Source: Helicobacter sp. 12S02634-8 (lineage in GTDB: Bacteria; Campylobacterota; Campylobacteria; Campylobacterales; Helicobacteraceae). Taken from it: DNA of 64,000 nucleotides. Position 1 is the stretch's first letter, and the number at the start of each line of letters is the position of its first letter. The DNA lies in assembly GCF_002272865.1 (NCBI RefSeq), contig NZ_MLAP01000001.1, positions 62,001 through 126,000 of the forward strand. The letters run 5' to 3'. The position numbers were made by a program, and so were the translations under genes. The notes under the pieces are model-generated. The model saw nothing but the letters and a program-made list of their open reading frames with translations. It did not search any database and was not told the DNA's origin. Shown here piece by piece: positions 17,742 to 28,804 of the stretch.

Positions 17742-18335
17742 ATGAGTTTGCAATATGCCATCGCACTCACAGGAGGTATTGGCTCGGGGAAAAGCACGGT
17801 CTCAAGTATGCTCGCACTCTATGGCTATACCACTATTGACGCAGACAAAATTGCCCACACCTTGCTAGAGGCAAATCAAGCAGCTTTGATAGAGCACTTT
17901 TCTACGGCAATTTTAGATACAGATGGCAAGATTGATAGAAAAAAATTAGGCAAACTCATTTTTACTGATACAAACGCTAGGAAGAAGCTTGAGGGGCTTT
18001 TACACCCGCAAATCCATCAAAAAATCCTCTCTTGTGCCAAAGAGCTCGAGGGACATCAAAAGTATTATTTTTTGGATATTCCTTTGTTTTTTGAAACAGG
18101 GGGGAGGGAGCGATATGGGGTCAAAAAGGTCGTGCTTGTCTATGCTCCCTATGAGATACAATGCATGCGGATTATGGCTAGAGATACCCTCAGCAAGGAA
18201 GAAGCCAGCCAAAGGCTTGCTGCTCAGATGGATATCGAGCATAAAAAACTCCAGAGTGATTATATCCTCATCAATTCTCAAGATCTCAAAGCTCTGCAAA
18301 AAGAAGTTGAAAAATTTCTGCATACACTCAGCTGA
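17742..18335 (+). CDS. coaE: Dephospho-CoA kinase
   Basis: CoaE phosphorylates the 3' hydroxyl of dephospho-CoA, the last step in coenzyme A synthesis. The 197-residue chain opens with the P-loop GGIGSGKSTVS. It then has DADKIAHTLL and LHPQIHQ, with the lid-region pattern DIPLFFETGG, all typical of the family. It starts one base after the speE stop, so the pair is tightly coupled. Confidence 0.95.
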   Translation: MSLQYAIALTGGIGSGKSTVSSMLALYGYTTIDADKIAHTLLEANQAALIEHFSTAILDTDGKIDRKKLGKLIFTDTNARKKLEGLLHPQIHQKILSCAKELEGHQKYYFLDIPLFFETGGRERYGVKKVVLVYAPYEIQCMRIMARDTLSKEEASQRLAAQMDIEHKKLQSDYILINSQDLKALQKEVEKFLHTLS

Positions 18336-18402
18336 AATGCTTTTTATAAGCAATAAAGTTTTATAATTATCCAAATAAATCCATCTATCACGGAGTATAT
18401 TG

Positions 18403-21214
<2,812 letters not shown>

Positions 21215-21215
<1 letters not shown>

Positions 21216-21940
21216 TGGAGGGGATTTTAAGCTGTGATGGTAGTTTGACTCTTTTTAATCAAGAGTTCAATCAATGCTACCATAGCCTAAAAGATGGGGC
21301 TTATACAGAAACGCTCCATAAGCACATTTTACCTCCGATTTTATTTGCAAACGCACTGCATAAGCCCAGCCTAAATATTTTAGATATTTGTTTTGGTCTG
21401 GGATATAATACTTTTACCACCATCGCACAATACATAAAAATGGGCTATCAAGGGCAGATAAAGATTTTTACACCCGAAAAAGATAGAAGTGTGTTTGAGA
21501 AGATTTTGGGCTTGGAGTATCCTTATGCGTTGCGTGGGGTCAATATCAGAGAAATCATTGCTATGCTGAGCGCAAAAGGGCAAGCTACAATCACGCCTCA
21601 CATAAGCTTGGAGCTATTTTTGGGCGATGCGAGGGAGTATCTGCAGAGTTTTGAGCCCCAAAGTATCGATATTATCTATCAAGACGCCTTTAGCCCTAAG
21701 GCCAATCCTGAATTATGGAGTTTGGAGTATTTTTCGGAGCTTTTTAAGATCACACATCTCTCTGTAATCATCACGACCTATTCTACCCATCAAGCCACTC
21801 TAGCACGCGCGCAGAAAGCGGGCTTTTTGGTCTATAAATATGCGAGTTCATACACAAGAAAAAGCACACTTTTATGCAAGCAAGCCCTCCCACAAAGCCC
21901 ATCAATACAGATATGGAATCAAAACAGGATTGATGTTTAG
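21215..21940 (+). CDS. mnmD: MnmD-like tRNA wobble-uridine methyltransferase (DUF752)
   Basis: The 241-residue protein corresponds to the methyltransferase half of MnmC, which methylates the aminomethyl group on U34 of certain tRNAs. Family patterns are CDGSLTLFNQEFNQCYHS, the SAM loop ICFGLGYNTFTT, YQDAFSPKANPELW and TTYSTHQATLARAQKAGF. The oxidase half is absent, as in MnmD-only bacteria. The start codon shares a base with the guaB stop, so translation is coupled. It ends overlapping motB tail-to-tail by four bases. mnmG, which acts earlier at the same position, is the last gene of the window. Confidence 0.85.
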
Positions 21941-22737
21941 TTGGAGGGAGCTTTGGATTGGGGGTGCTTGTCTAGGATAGATTGGATTTGTTTGATGTTG
22001 TTGGGATCGGTAGAGAGATATATTTCTACACGATTGTTTTTGAGTCTATTTTCTACAGAATCATTAGGGGCTAAGGGCTTGTATTTGCCATAAGAAGAAA
22101 AGGATATGCGATCAGGTGAGATACCATCTTGGATCAATTCCTTCATCACGCTCGCAGCACGCATGGCTGCTAGCTCATAATGGTCTTTAAACATTGAAGT
22201 TTTAGGCAAAGGCGTGTTATCTGTGTAGCCCCTGACATCAATATTGACTTGTGGGGGGAGCTTTTTGATGATTTGGGCAATGCGTTTGATATACATCATC
22301 ATATCACTGCTAGAGATATTAGCTTCTGCGGGCTTGAAAAGAAGATTCGCAGGGAGTTGGAGCACAACGCCTTGTTCGACTTGTTCGAGCACGCCCCCCT
22401 CTTCGATCATATTTTCAAGCTGCGCGATATTTTCTATGGCTACAGAAGAAGAGGTTTGCTGGGATTGGGAGAGTTTATTGCCATCAGTTTCTTCAGTTCT
22501 TTCGCCCGGATTAGGTGGGATAGGGATTACAGGCTGTATGGTTTCAGGCTTGGTTACTGAGCTAAAGATCTTGATAAATTCTGTCTTTAAGGCTTCTACT
22601 TTTGCTTTATTAGTCGCAGAGATAGCATATAGAGCAATGAAAAGTGCTAAAAGCAAAGACAAGAAATCAGCATAAGGAACTGCCCATTTCTCACCAGCAG
22701 GGCATTCGGCATTTTTCTTTTTCTTTGCCATTTTCAA
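21937..22737 (-). CDS. motB: Flagellar motor stator protein MotB
   Basis: MotB anchors the proton-driven stator to peptidoglycan. The 266-residue chain has a charged N-terminus, one membrane helix with the proton-binding aspartate in VPYADFLSLLLALFIALYA, and a plug region. The C-terminal OmpA-like domain shows DVRGYTDNTPLP and SFSSYGKYKPLAPND, then ENRLKNNRVEIYLS. It starts six bases after the motA stop. It is the last gene of a reverse-strand operon from the MBL hydrolase. Confidence 0.96.
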   Translation of the reverse strand: MKMAKKKKNAECPAGEKWAVPYADFLSLLLALFIALYAISATNKAKVEALKTEFIKIFSSVTKPETIQPVIPIPPNPGERTEETDGNKLSQSQQTSSSVAIENIAQLENMIEEGGVLEQVEQGVVLQLPANLLFKPAEANISSSDMMMYIKRIAQIIKKLPPQVNIDVRGYTDNTPLPKTSMFKDHYELAAMRAASVMKELIQDGISPDRISFSSYGKYKPLAPNDSVENRLKNNRVEIYLSTDPNNIKQIQSILDKHPQSKAPSN

Positions 22738-22743
22738 AAAGTC

Positions 22744-23514
22744 CTATTCAAATTGAGAGATTTTTGGCTCATCAGGCCCTAAAAAGCTCAAGAGTTTTGC
22801 TTCTAGGCTTCTGGGATTATCGCCATTGGCAATCCCCACGACCCCTTCGAGCACGACAATTTTTTCTTTGATGATGTCTTTTGATTTGGCTTTGAGCTTA
22901 TTGCCCCAAGGGCCAAATATCGCATAACTGCACATAATCCCTGTCACCGTTGCTGTGAAAGCCCCTGCAATCCCAGCTGCCATTTCAGCGGGGTTGTCTA
23001 GCTTTTGGAGTGCGAGCATTAGACCCATAACAGCCCCGACTAGACCAAAAGTAGGCGCAGATTCACCTGCAAGTATCCAATAATGGGCTGCTCCGTGGTA
23101 GTATTCTTCGAGCTCTTCGATCTGAACTTCCATATCTTCACGCACTGCCTTTGCGTCTTTGCCATCGATAATCATTGAGAGGGCTTCGCGCGTGAAATCA
23201 TCTTCGACTTGCGCAGCCTTTGCTTCCAAGGACAAGACACCATCTTTTCTTGCCATAGTAGCGAACTCTACAAGCTGTCTGATGACATTATTGAGATTGA
23301 CTTTAGAGTTTAAAAAGACCACTTTGAGCTCTTTATAGCCTGCTTTGACAAAACGTGCGTGTGTCCCTGTCATCGCAGAAAACAAAGTCGTAGGGACGAT
23401 GATAATCACAGAGCTCAGATGGACAATATGCAGTGGATTCCCACCCTCCAAAATATCACCAACAGAGATAGCAAGGAGAGCTAAAAACATACCTAGTAAT
23501 GTCGAAAGATCCAT
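22744..23514 (-). CDS. motA: Flagellar motor stator protein MotA
   Basis: MotA forms the proton channel with MotB and contacts the rotor. The 256-residue protein has four membrane helices. The large cytoplasmic loop lies between helices two and three, and the conserved prolines sit in APTFGLVGAVMGLMLAL. Its length matches the H. pylori protein. In H. pylori motA directly follows thiF; here a JAMM peptidase gene is inserted upstream. Confidence 0.96.
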   Translation of the reverse strand: MDLSTLLGMFLALLAISVGDILEGGNPLHIVHLSSVIIIVPTTLFSAMTGTHARFVKAGYKELKVVFLNSKVNLNNVIRQLVEFATMARKDGVLSLEAKAAQVEDDFTREALSMIIDGKDAKAVREDMEVQIEELEEYYHGAAHYWILAGESAPTFGLVGAVMGLMLALQKLDNPAEMAAGIAGAFTATVTGIMCSYAIFGPWGNKLKAKSKDIIKEKIVVLEGVVGIANGDNPRSLEAKLLSFLGPDEPKISQFE

Positions 23515-23576
23515 ATTTTTTCCATCAGTATTTGATTTATTTTGCTCAAATTATACCCAAGAATCGAGCAGAAAAC

Positions 23577-23987
23577 TTAAAACTTTATATTTTCCCTATA
23601 GATTTTCTTGCCTTCAATGCGGAATGAAGCCATATAGGGGTTGGGGGTTAGTGATATAATGCAGTAGCTTTGTCTGGAGTCATAGATATATTTGAGGTCT
23701 TCTTGTGAGGGATAAGCAGGGCTTGTGGGGTGGGAATGGAAGATACCAATGATTTCAAGCCCTTGGCTCTTGGCTTCTTTGAGGGCTTCTAACTGCCCAT
23801 CAGGGGCGAGCCAAAAGAAATGTTTGGGGTCGGTATGGATATTTGGGATTTTGCATATTTGTGTGACTTGATTGAGGCATTTTAGGCTATCGTGCTGACC
23901 TAATAAATATCCACAACACTCATAAGGCACACAAGCAATGGCATAATCTAGCAGATTTTCATAGAGCTTTTGAGAAAGGCAGATCAC
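23577..23987 (-). CDS. JAMM/MPN metalloprotease family protein (Mov34-like)
   Basis: The frame opens at 24038, but the best start is GTG 23987, which overlaps the TGA of the upstream E1-like gene (GTGA) and begins at the family's normal N-terminus, VICLSQKLYENLL. This gives 136 residues. The JAMM zinc-peptidase motif is complete: a glutamate in PYECCGYLLG, then HSHPTSPAYPSQED with two histidines, serine and aspartate. Bacterial relatives cleave ubiquitin-like or sulphur-carrier conjugates (Mec+, QbsD types). No carrier protein such as ThiS or MoaD is adjacent. Its tight coupling with an E1-like enzyme suggests a shared pathway. Confidence 0.85.
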   Translation of the reverse strand: MICLSQKLYENLLDYAIACVPYECCGYLLGQHDSLKCLNQVTQICKIPNIHTDPKHFFWLAPDGQLEALKEAKSQGLEIIGIFHSHPTSPAYPSQEDLKYIYDSRQSYCIISLTPNPYMASFRIEGKKIYRENIKF

Positions 23988-24766
23988 TGGGGGTAGTCTT
24001 TGAGCTCTTGGATACCATTGAGTCCGCAAACTCTGCAATGAGGGTTTTTAGAAACATTTATCTTTCTGAATTGCATTGTTTTAGCGTCAATACTCAAAAG
24101 TTTGTTCGTGAGCAAATCGCCAATACCAAGTAAAAATTTGATGGTTTCAGCAGCTTGGATACAGCCAATTAGCCCTGGTATCACCCCAAAAAGCCCTGCT
24201 CGAAAGATGGGATTGAGCTCTGTGGGTGGGGGGGTATCAAAAGCACAAGCAAAGCAGGAAGTTTGATGGGGGAGGATTGTCATGGTCTGGCCTTGATATT
24301 TGAGCACGCCAGCGTGTGAATAAGGCTTATTAGCTAGGATACAAGCATCGTTAATGAGGAATTTGCCTGCAAAATTATCTGTAGCATCGATGATGAAGTC
24401 ATATTGACTGATGATTTTTAGGGCATTAGCAGCGCTAAATTTTTCAAAATAAGTTTCTACTTTCACATCAGGATTGAGGGCTGCGATAGTGTTTTTTGCA
24501 GATTGGACTTTGGGGGTGCTGATTTCTTGAGTGGTGTGGATAACTTGTCTTTGGAGATTGCTGATTTCAACAAGGTCAAAATCAATGATACCAATCCTGC
24601 CGATACCCGCAGCCCCAAGATATAGCACATTGGGCGATCCAAGCCCTCCAGCACCGATGATAAGCACGCTAGAATTGAGTAGCTTTATCTGTCCATACTC
24701 CCCGACATCTTCTAGCATAATGTGTCTGAGGTAACGTTCTTTTTGGTCTTGAGTGAGTGTCATCAT
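23984..24766 (-). CDS. E1-like adenylyltransferase, ThiF/MoeB/HesA family
   Basis: The 260-residue protein adenylates the C-terminal glycine of small beta-grasp carriers in its family. It has the nucleotide loop GAGGLGSPNVLYLGAAG, the aspartate strand GIIDFDLVEISNLQRQ, and two zinc-ligand pairs (CFAC and CRVC). In E. coli ThiF a catalytic cysteine sits just before the AG..G motif. Here that region reads NPIFRAGLFG, so by eye that cysteine is missing. It follows the MBL gene and overlaps the JAMM gene by four bases. It corresponds in place to H. pylori HP0814. Confidence 0.88.
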   Translation of the reverse strand: MMTLTQDQKERYLRHIMLEDVGEYGQIKLLNSSVLIIGAGGLGSPNVLYLGAAGIGRIGIIDFDLVEISNLQRQVIHTTQEISTPKVQSAKNTIAALNPDVKVETYFEKFSAANALKIISQYDFIIDATDNFAGKFLINDACILANKPYSHAGVLKYQGQTMTILPHQTSCFACAFDTPPPTELNPIFRAGLFGVIPGLIGCIQAAETIKFLLGIGDLLTNKLLSIDAKTMQFRKINVSKNPHCRVCGLNGIQELKDYPQ

Positions 24767-24778
24767 GAGCTCCTTGTG

Positions 24779-25390
24779 TTAAAGTCTTTGCAGCCATAAA
24801 CCTGCGTTGGCTTGCTCGGCAAATAATGTGGTCTTTTGCCCGTGCCCTGGGTAGATGGTCTTGTCTGTTTGGGAGGGGAGAGTTTGGAAGCGCAAAAGTG
24901 ATTCCTTCATATCAGCAGGGCTAGAATAAGGGAAATCATAGCGTCCAATGGAGCGATAAAAGATAAAATCACCACTAAAAATCATATCATCAATTTCAAT
25001 GATCGAACAACCAGGTGTATGACCAGGAAAATGCCAATATTTGATGGGTATGCCCGATATTTCAAAAGAAGTGCAGGATTTTTGTCCTTTGATGAGATGA
25101 TCAGCCGCGCAAGGGGGCAATCCTATCTCAAAGCAGTCTGTAGAGAGCATAAACGCATCTTCTTTGGGGGAGTATATGGGTGTGTGGGGTAGGTGGGATT
25201 TGAGCTCTGCAAGACTCCAAATATGGTCATAATGCCCGTGGGTGACCAAGATAGCCAGAGGAGTTTTGATATGAGTAAGCACCCATTGACTCGCGCCAAT
25301 ACCTGGGTCGATGATTAGCTCACCACTGGGGGTTTTGAGTATGTAGCAATTTGTCTGTGGGGGACCAAATGCTTGTATGAGTAGTTCCAT
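24779..25390 (-). CDS. Metallo-beta-lactamase fold hydrolase (glyoxalase II-like)
   Basis: This cytoplasmic 203-residue protein has the zinc motif THGHYDHIWS (HxHxDH). Later metal-ligand positions are in HFPGHTPGCS, FSGDFIFYRS and YPGHGQKT. The length fits short glyoxalase II-like thioesterases, which hydrolyse thioesters such as S-lactoylglutathione or act on other small substrates. The substrate here is unknown. It heads the reverse operon that includes the E1-like, JAMM and motAB genes and matches H. pylori HP0813 in place. Confidence 0.85.
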   Translation of the reverse strand: MELLIQAFGPPQTNCYILKTPSGELIIDPGIGASQWVLTHIKTPLAILVTHGHYDHIWSLAELKSHLPHTPIYSPKEDAFMLSTDCFEIGLPPCAADHLIKGQKSCTSFEISGIPIKYWHFPGHTPGCSIIEIDDMIFSGDFIFYRSIGRYDFPYSSPADMKESLLRFQTLPSQTDKTIYPGHGQKTTLFAEQANAGLWLQRL

Positions 25391-25550
25391 CAGTGTCCTT
25401 GCAATCGATTTGCGTTGCGCTCAATCAGCCTTATTTGAAAGAAAATATAAAACAATTTTATCGCATATTTAGTATGGATTTTATAAATATCGGGCATAAA
25501 AGTAGTAAAATTTTAAGAGATACGCCCAGTATCAGCATAGGAGGTTTGTG

Positions 25551-26756
25551 ATGTTTGATAAAAACTATAAAATTGATGACTTGATGGATATAGACGCTCA
25601 GTATGTTTTGCACACTTATGCACGCAAAAAGATCCGTTTTGCCTATGGCAAAAATGCTAAGCTCTATACGCCTTGTTCTAGGGAGTTTATAGACTTTGGC
25701 AGTGGGATTGGGGTCTGTAGTGTGGGGCATGGGAATGAGCGATTAGCAGATGTGATCGCAAAGCAAGCTAGGGATCTTATCCATTTATCTAACCTCTATC
25801 TCATAGAGCCACAAGCCCTTTTGGCAAAAAAGCTCATTGAGCTCTCTGGCTATGATATGCGCGTGTTTTTTAGCAATAGTGGGGCAGAGGCCAATGAATG
25901 TGCGATCAAAATCGCTAGGAAGTTTGGCGAAAAAGATGGCAAAATGGATCGGTATAAAATCGTGACTTTAGAATCAAGCTTTCACGGCAGGACAATCAGC
26001 ACACTCACAGCCACAGGTCAAGATAAAATGCATACACATTTTGCACCCCTTTTAGATGGATTTGTGCGGGCTAAAAATATCGCTGATATTTATCGTGTGA
26101 TTGATGAGAAGACTTGTGGGGTGCTCATTGAACTGATACAAGGCGAGGGAGGGATCTTGCCTATGGATAAACAAGAGATCCAAGAGCTTGCAGAGTTTCT
26201 CAAAAAGCAAAATATCCTTTTGATGGTCGATGAAGTCCAAAGTGGGGTGTTTCGGAGTGGTGAAATCTTTGCTTCTGGGGTCTATGGGATTAGCCCTGAT
26301 ATCATCACCACAGCTAAGGGCTTGGGAGGTGGAGTGCCTATAGGAGCTACTTTGAGTGCCCTCAAAGATGTGTTTGAGCCCAGCGATCACGGCAGCACAT
26401 TTGGGGGGAATTTCCTCTCTACGCAAGCAGGGCTTTGTGTGCTAGAAATCTTAGAAGAAGAATACACAACAGGTAGACTCACAAAGAGAATTGAGCATTT
26501 CAACCAAGAGCTAGAGGGCATACTCAATGCTTTCCCTAGGCTTTTTGAAAAAAGAGTTGGGATTGGCTTGATGTGTGGTTTGGTAGCAAAAGATAGCCAG
26601 ATCCAAGCAAATGTGATCGATAAAGCCTTTGATATGGGGCTTTTGATCTTAAAATCAGGCAAAAATGTTGTGCGCTTTTTGCCCCCTTTGAGTATCCAAA
26701 AAGAGGAGATCACAGAGGGCTTTTATCGACTCAAAGAAGCGTGTCGCAAGTTATGA
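25551..26756 (+). CDS. argD: Acetylornithine / class III aminotransferase
   Basis: ATG 25551 follows a strong AGGAGG six bases upstream, giving 401 residues. The protein is a class III PLP aminotransferase: FFSNSGAEANECAIKIARKF, LIELIQGEGG, and the PLP lysine in ITTAKGLGGGVPIGA. Closest family sense is ArgD, which makes N-acetylornithine and can also act as DapC in lysine synthesis. I know of no argD in H. pylori, so this may mark an arginine route this species keeps. It overlaps the next gene by four bases if that starts at its ATG. Confidence 0.88.
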   Translation: MFDKNYKIDDLMDIDAQYVLHTYARKKIRFAYGKNAKLYTPCSREFIDFGSGIGVCSVGHGNERLADVIAKQARDLIHLSNLYLIEPQALLAKKLIELSGYDMRVFFSNSGAEANECAIKIARKFGEKDGKMDRYKIVTLESSFHGRTISTLTATGQDKMHTHFAPLLDGFVRAKNIADIYRVIDEKTCGVLIELIQGEGGILPMDKQEIQELAEFLKKQNILLMVDEVQSGVFRSGEIFASGVYGISPDIITTAKGLGGGVPIGATLSALKDVFEPSDHGSTFGGNFLSTQAGLCVLEILEEEYTTGRLTKRIEHFNQELEGILNAFPRLFEKRVGIGLMCGLVAKDSQIQANVIDKAFDMGLLILKSGKNVVRFLPPLSIQKEEITEGFYRLKEACRKL

Positions 26757-27778
26757 TTGCCTTTAGTGCTTATATGCAAGAGTGGCTTTATGGCAAGGAG
26801 GGGTATTATCGCTATGCTGTTGTGGGTAAGGGCGGGGATTTTTATACTTCAGTTTCTGTGAGTAAATTTTTTGGCGGGAGTATTGCATACCACTTGCTAG
26901 GGCTTTTAGAGAGCGCAAAGCTGGGCTTGCCTTTGAAAATCATCGAAATAGGTGCTGATAGGGGGTATTTGATCGGTGATGTGGCAGAATTTTTGATCGC
27001 CCTTTCTGATGGTGTGATACCTCATTGTGAATTTATCAGTATTGAACCTCTTGAGGAAAAGGCCTTGGTGCAAAAGGCAAACTTTTTGAAGCAGACAGGC
27101 TTAGAACTTCAGGTATTCAAAGATTTGCACGCACTCAATTTGAGGGATTCAGAAAGTGCATTTGTCTTTTGCAATGAGTTGTTTGATGCCTTTGCTTGTG
27201 AGGTGATTATGGATAAAAAGATGGCTTATGTGCATACAGATACCCATTGCCATCAGTTATCTTGGGGGGAGCTTTCTCAAGAGGCGTGTGCGTTGCTTGA
27301 TATCTATCCTATGGCACAAGGTCTTTTGCCTATCTATTTGGAGAGCTTCATTTCTTTGCTGCTTTCAAAGCTTCAAGCAGCTAAGGCTTGGAGATTTTTG
27401 GCTTTTGATTATGGGCAGTGGGGAGTTCGGGAAGATATTAATTTGCGAGCTTATCAAAACCATTGTGTCTATAATTTTACAGATATCAAAAAAGACTTGA
27501 AGAGATTTTATCAACAATCTGATATCACTTATGATGTGGATTTTGCTTTGATTGCAGATATTTTTGAATCTTATGGAGCACAACGCATATTCTTTGCACC
27601 CCAAATGCGGGCTTTGGTGGATTTGGGCTTGGGAGAGTTGCTAGAAAAATTTGCTGCAAGCACAGATTACCAACACTATCTGAGAGAAGTGTCTAAAATC
27701 AAGACTTTAATCAGTCCTACAGGGCTTGGCGAGAGATTTTATCTGATAGGGTTTGAAGGCGGGAAAAAGGGGTTATAA
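26753..27778 (+). CDS. SAM-dependent methyltransferase, MidA/NDUFAF7-like (COG1565)
   Basis: ATG 26753 overlaps the argD stop (ATGA); GTG 26741 is an alternative. The product is about 341 residues. Family patterns are an opening with YMQEWLYGKEGYY and GDFYTSVSVSKFFG, the SAM loop KIIEIGADRGYLIGDV, and FCNELFDAFACEV, which is the classic substrate-side motif. Mitochondrial NDUFAF7 methylates an arginine of a complex I subunit; in bacteria the target is mostly unknown. Its end is three bases from the convergent hsrA end. Confidence 0.8.
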   Translation: MIAFSAYMQEWLYGKEGYYRYAVVGKGGDFYTSVSVSKFFGGSIAYHLLGLLESAKLGLPLKIIEIGADRGYLIGDVAEFLIALSDGVIPHCEFISIEPLEEKALVQKANFLKQTGLELQVFKDLHALNLRDSESAFVFCNELFDAFACEVIMDKKMAYVHTDTHCHQLSWGELSQEACALLDIYPMAQGLLPIYLESFISLLLSKLQAAKAWRFLAFDYGQWGVREDINLRAYQNHCVYNFTDIKKDLKRFYQQSDITYDVDFALIADIFESYGAQRIFFAPQMRALVDLGLGELLEKFAASTDYQHYLREVSKIKTLISPTGLGERFYLIGFEGGKKGL

Positions 27779-27781
27779 GGA

Positions 27782-28459
27782 CTACTCCTGTGCTTGTTTG
27801 GGATAGCAGAAGCGATAACCTCTGCGACGCACTGTTTCGACCGTGGAAATATTGAGTGGTTTATCCATCTTTTGTCGGATTTGATTGATAGCAACTTCAA
27901 TGACATTAGGCGTCACAAGCTCAGGCTCTTCCCAGATAGCGTCTAATAGCTGTTCTTTAGATACGATTTGATCGCGATGTCTAGCTAGATGTGTGAGCAC
28001 TTCAAAGGGCTTGCCTTTGACTTCAATTTCTTTGCCTTTATAGGTGATTTTCTCTTCATCGGGGTTGATGATAAGATCTTCGATTTCTATAATGCTTGAC
28101 CCCCAAAAACGCAGTCTTGCCTCGATTCTTGCAAGCAAAACATTGATATCAAAAGGCTTAGCGATGAAATCATCAACACCAGCTTTGAAGGCTTGGACTT
28201 CTTGTTCGGGCTTGGGCTTATGGGCAAGCATAATGATAGGGACACAAGGATATTTTGCTTTGACTTGGGAGATAATATTGATACTTTCATCATCGTGGAG
28301 CTGTGAATTGATCAAAATGAGATCGTAGTTTCTGATGCTTATATAATATTCACCATCTTTGAGATTTTCTGCTATATCAGTCTGGTAGCTATGCTTAGTC
28401 AAAACCTCAGAAACAGGCTTGCCTAGAGGGGACTCATCTTCTATGATTAAAATACGCAT
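27782..28459 (-). CDS. hsrA: Orphan response regulator HsrA (HP1043 family)
   Basis: HsrA is an essential OmpR-type regulator in H. pylori that works without phosphorylation and controls housekeeping and redox genes. The 225-residue chain has a receiver domain with acidic pocket E7/D8 and the conserved lysine K101. The phospho-acceptor position is asparagine (N51, in YDLILINSQL). The C-terminal winged helix (GKPFEVLTHLARHRDQIVSK, then VTPNVIEVAINQIRQKM) is nearly identical to HP1043. A TATAAT at 28503-28508 on its strand is a likely promoter. Confidence 0.96.
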   Translation of the reverse strand: MRILIIEDESPLGKPVSEVLTKHSYQTDIAENLKDGEYYISIRNYDLILINSQLHDDESINIISQVKAKYPCVPIIMLAHKPKPEQEVQAFKAGVDDFIAKPFDINVLLARIEARLRFWGSSIIEIEDLIINPDEEKITYKGKEIEVKGKPFEVLTHLARHRDQIVSKEQLLDAIWEEPELVTPNVIEVAINQIRQKMDKPLNISTVETVRRRGYRFCYPKQAQE

Positions 28460-28475
28460 CTTGTCGATCCTTGAG

Positions 28476-28495
28476 CTTAAGAGATTATGTTTAAA
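28476..28495 (-). promoter_or_regulatory. Candidate HsrA auto-regulatory half-sites
   Basis: On the hsrA strand TTTAAA (28490-28495) is followed eight bases later by CTTAAG (28476-28481), close to the TTTAAG-spacer-CTTTAAG type site I recall for HsrA. It sits just downstream of the predicted start of transcription. Two bases differ from the recalled consensus. Confidence 0.3.
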
Positions 28496-28502
28496 GTGTC
28501 AG

Positions 28503-28508
28503 ATTATA
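28503..28508 (-). promoter_or_regulatory. Candidate -10 box for hsrA
   Basis: The reverse strand reads TATAAT here, 44 bases before the hsrA start codon. Confidence 0.45.
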
Positions 28509-28602
28509 GCACAGTTTTAGATTAAATTAAACAGATAAGCACAAAATTTATAAATTCCTATGCTTGTTAACTAAATATATACTTTTCGTTTATAGAATCC
28601 CA

Positions 28603-28715
28603 ACAACCAAATTTAGTTGAAACTAGTTTGGCCAGATGCACATAAGAGTAGAGTCACCTCCCCCTCCTTTCTCTACTCGTAATTGATTTTGTGCATCGAT
28701 CTCCTTTTTTGTTTT
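28603..28715 (+). ncRNA. repG: Candidate RepG-type small RNA with a C/U-rich loop
   Basis: A -10-like TATAGA at 28591-28596 leads into about 110 bases without a reading frame. Stem-loop one spans 28607-28631 (CCAAA and TTTGG arms with an inner TAGT/ACTA stem). Stem-loop two spans 28635-28697: an outer eight-base stem GATGCACA/TGTGCATC, an inner eight-base stem GAGTAGAG/CTCTACTC, and the loop TCACCTCCCCCTCCTTT at 28654-28670. T6 follows at 28705-28710. In H. pylori RepG is encoded beside HP1043 and uses a C/U-rich terminator loop to bind G-repeats such as that in the tlpB leader. Position, orientation and loop match; the second stem is longer than I recall. Confidence 0.7.
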
Positions 28716-28750
28716 GTTAAGTTATTGAAGAATTATAATATACTATCTAT

Positions 28751-28774
28751 GGCTATCCCCCTTGTGGGGTAGCT
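28751..28774. terminator. Hairpin between the small RNA and flgL
   Basis: GCTA plus a run of C pairs with GGGGTAGC around a short loop, with one bulged base. It lies about 30 bases beyond the flgL stop on the reverse strand. No clear T-run follows on that strand, so it may be a weak terminator or an RNA end-stabiliser. A TATAAT at 28733-28738 lies just upstream on the forward strand. Confidence 0.4.
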
Positions 28775-28804
28775 TTCTAAAAATCAAACAAATACTATAA
28801 TAAG

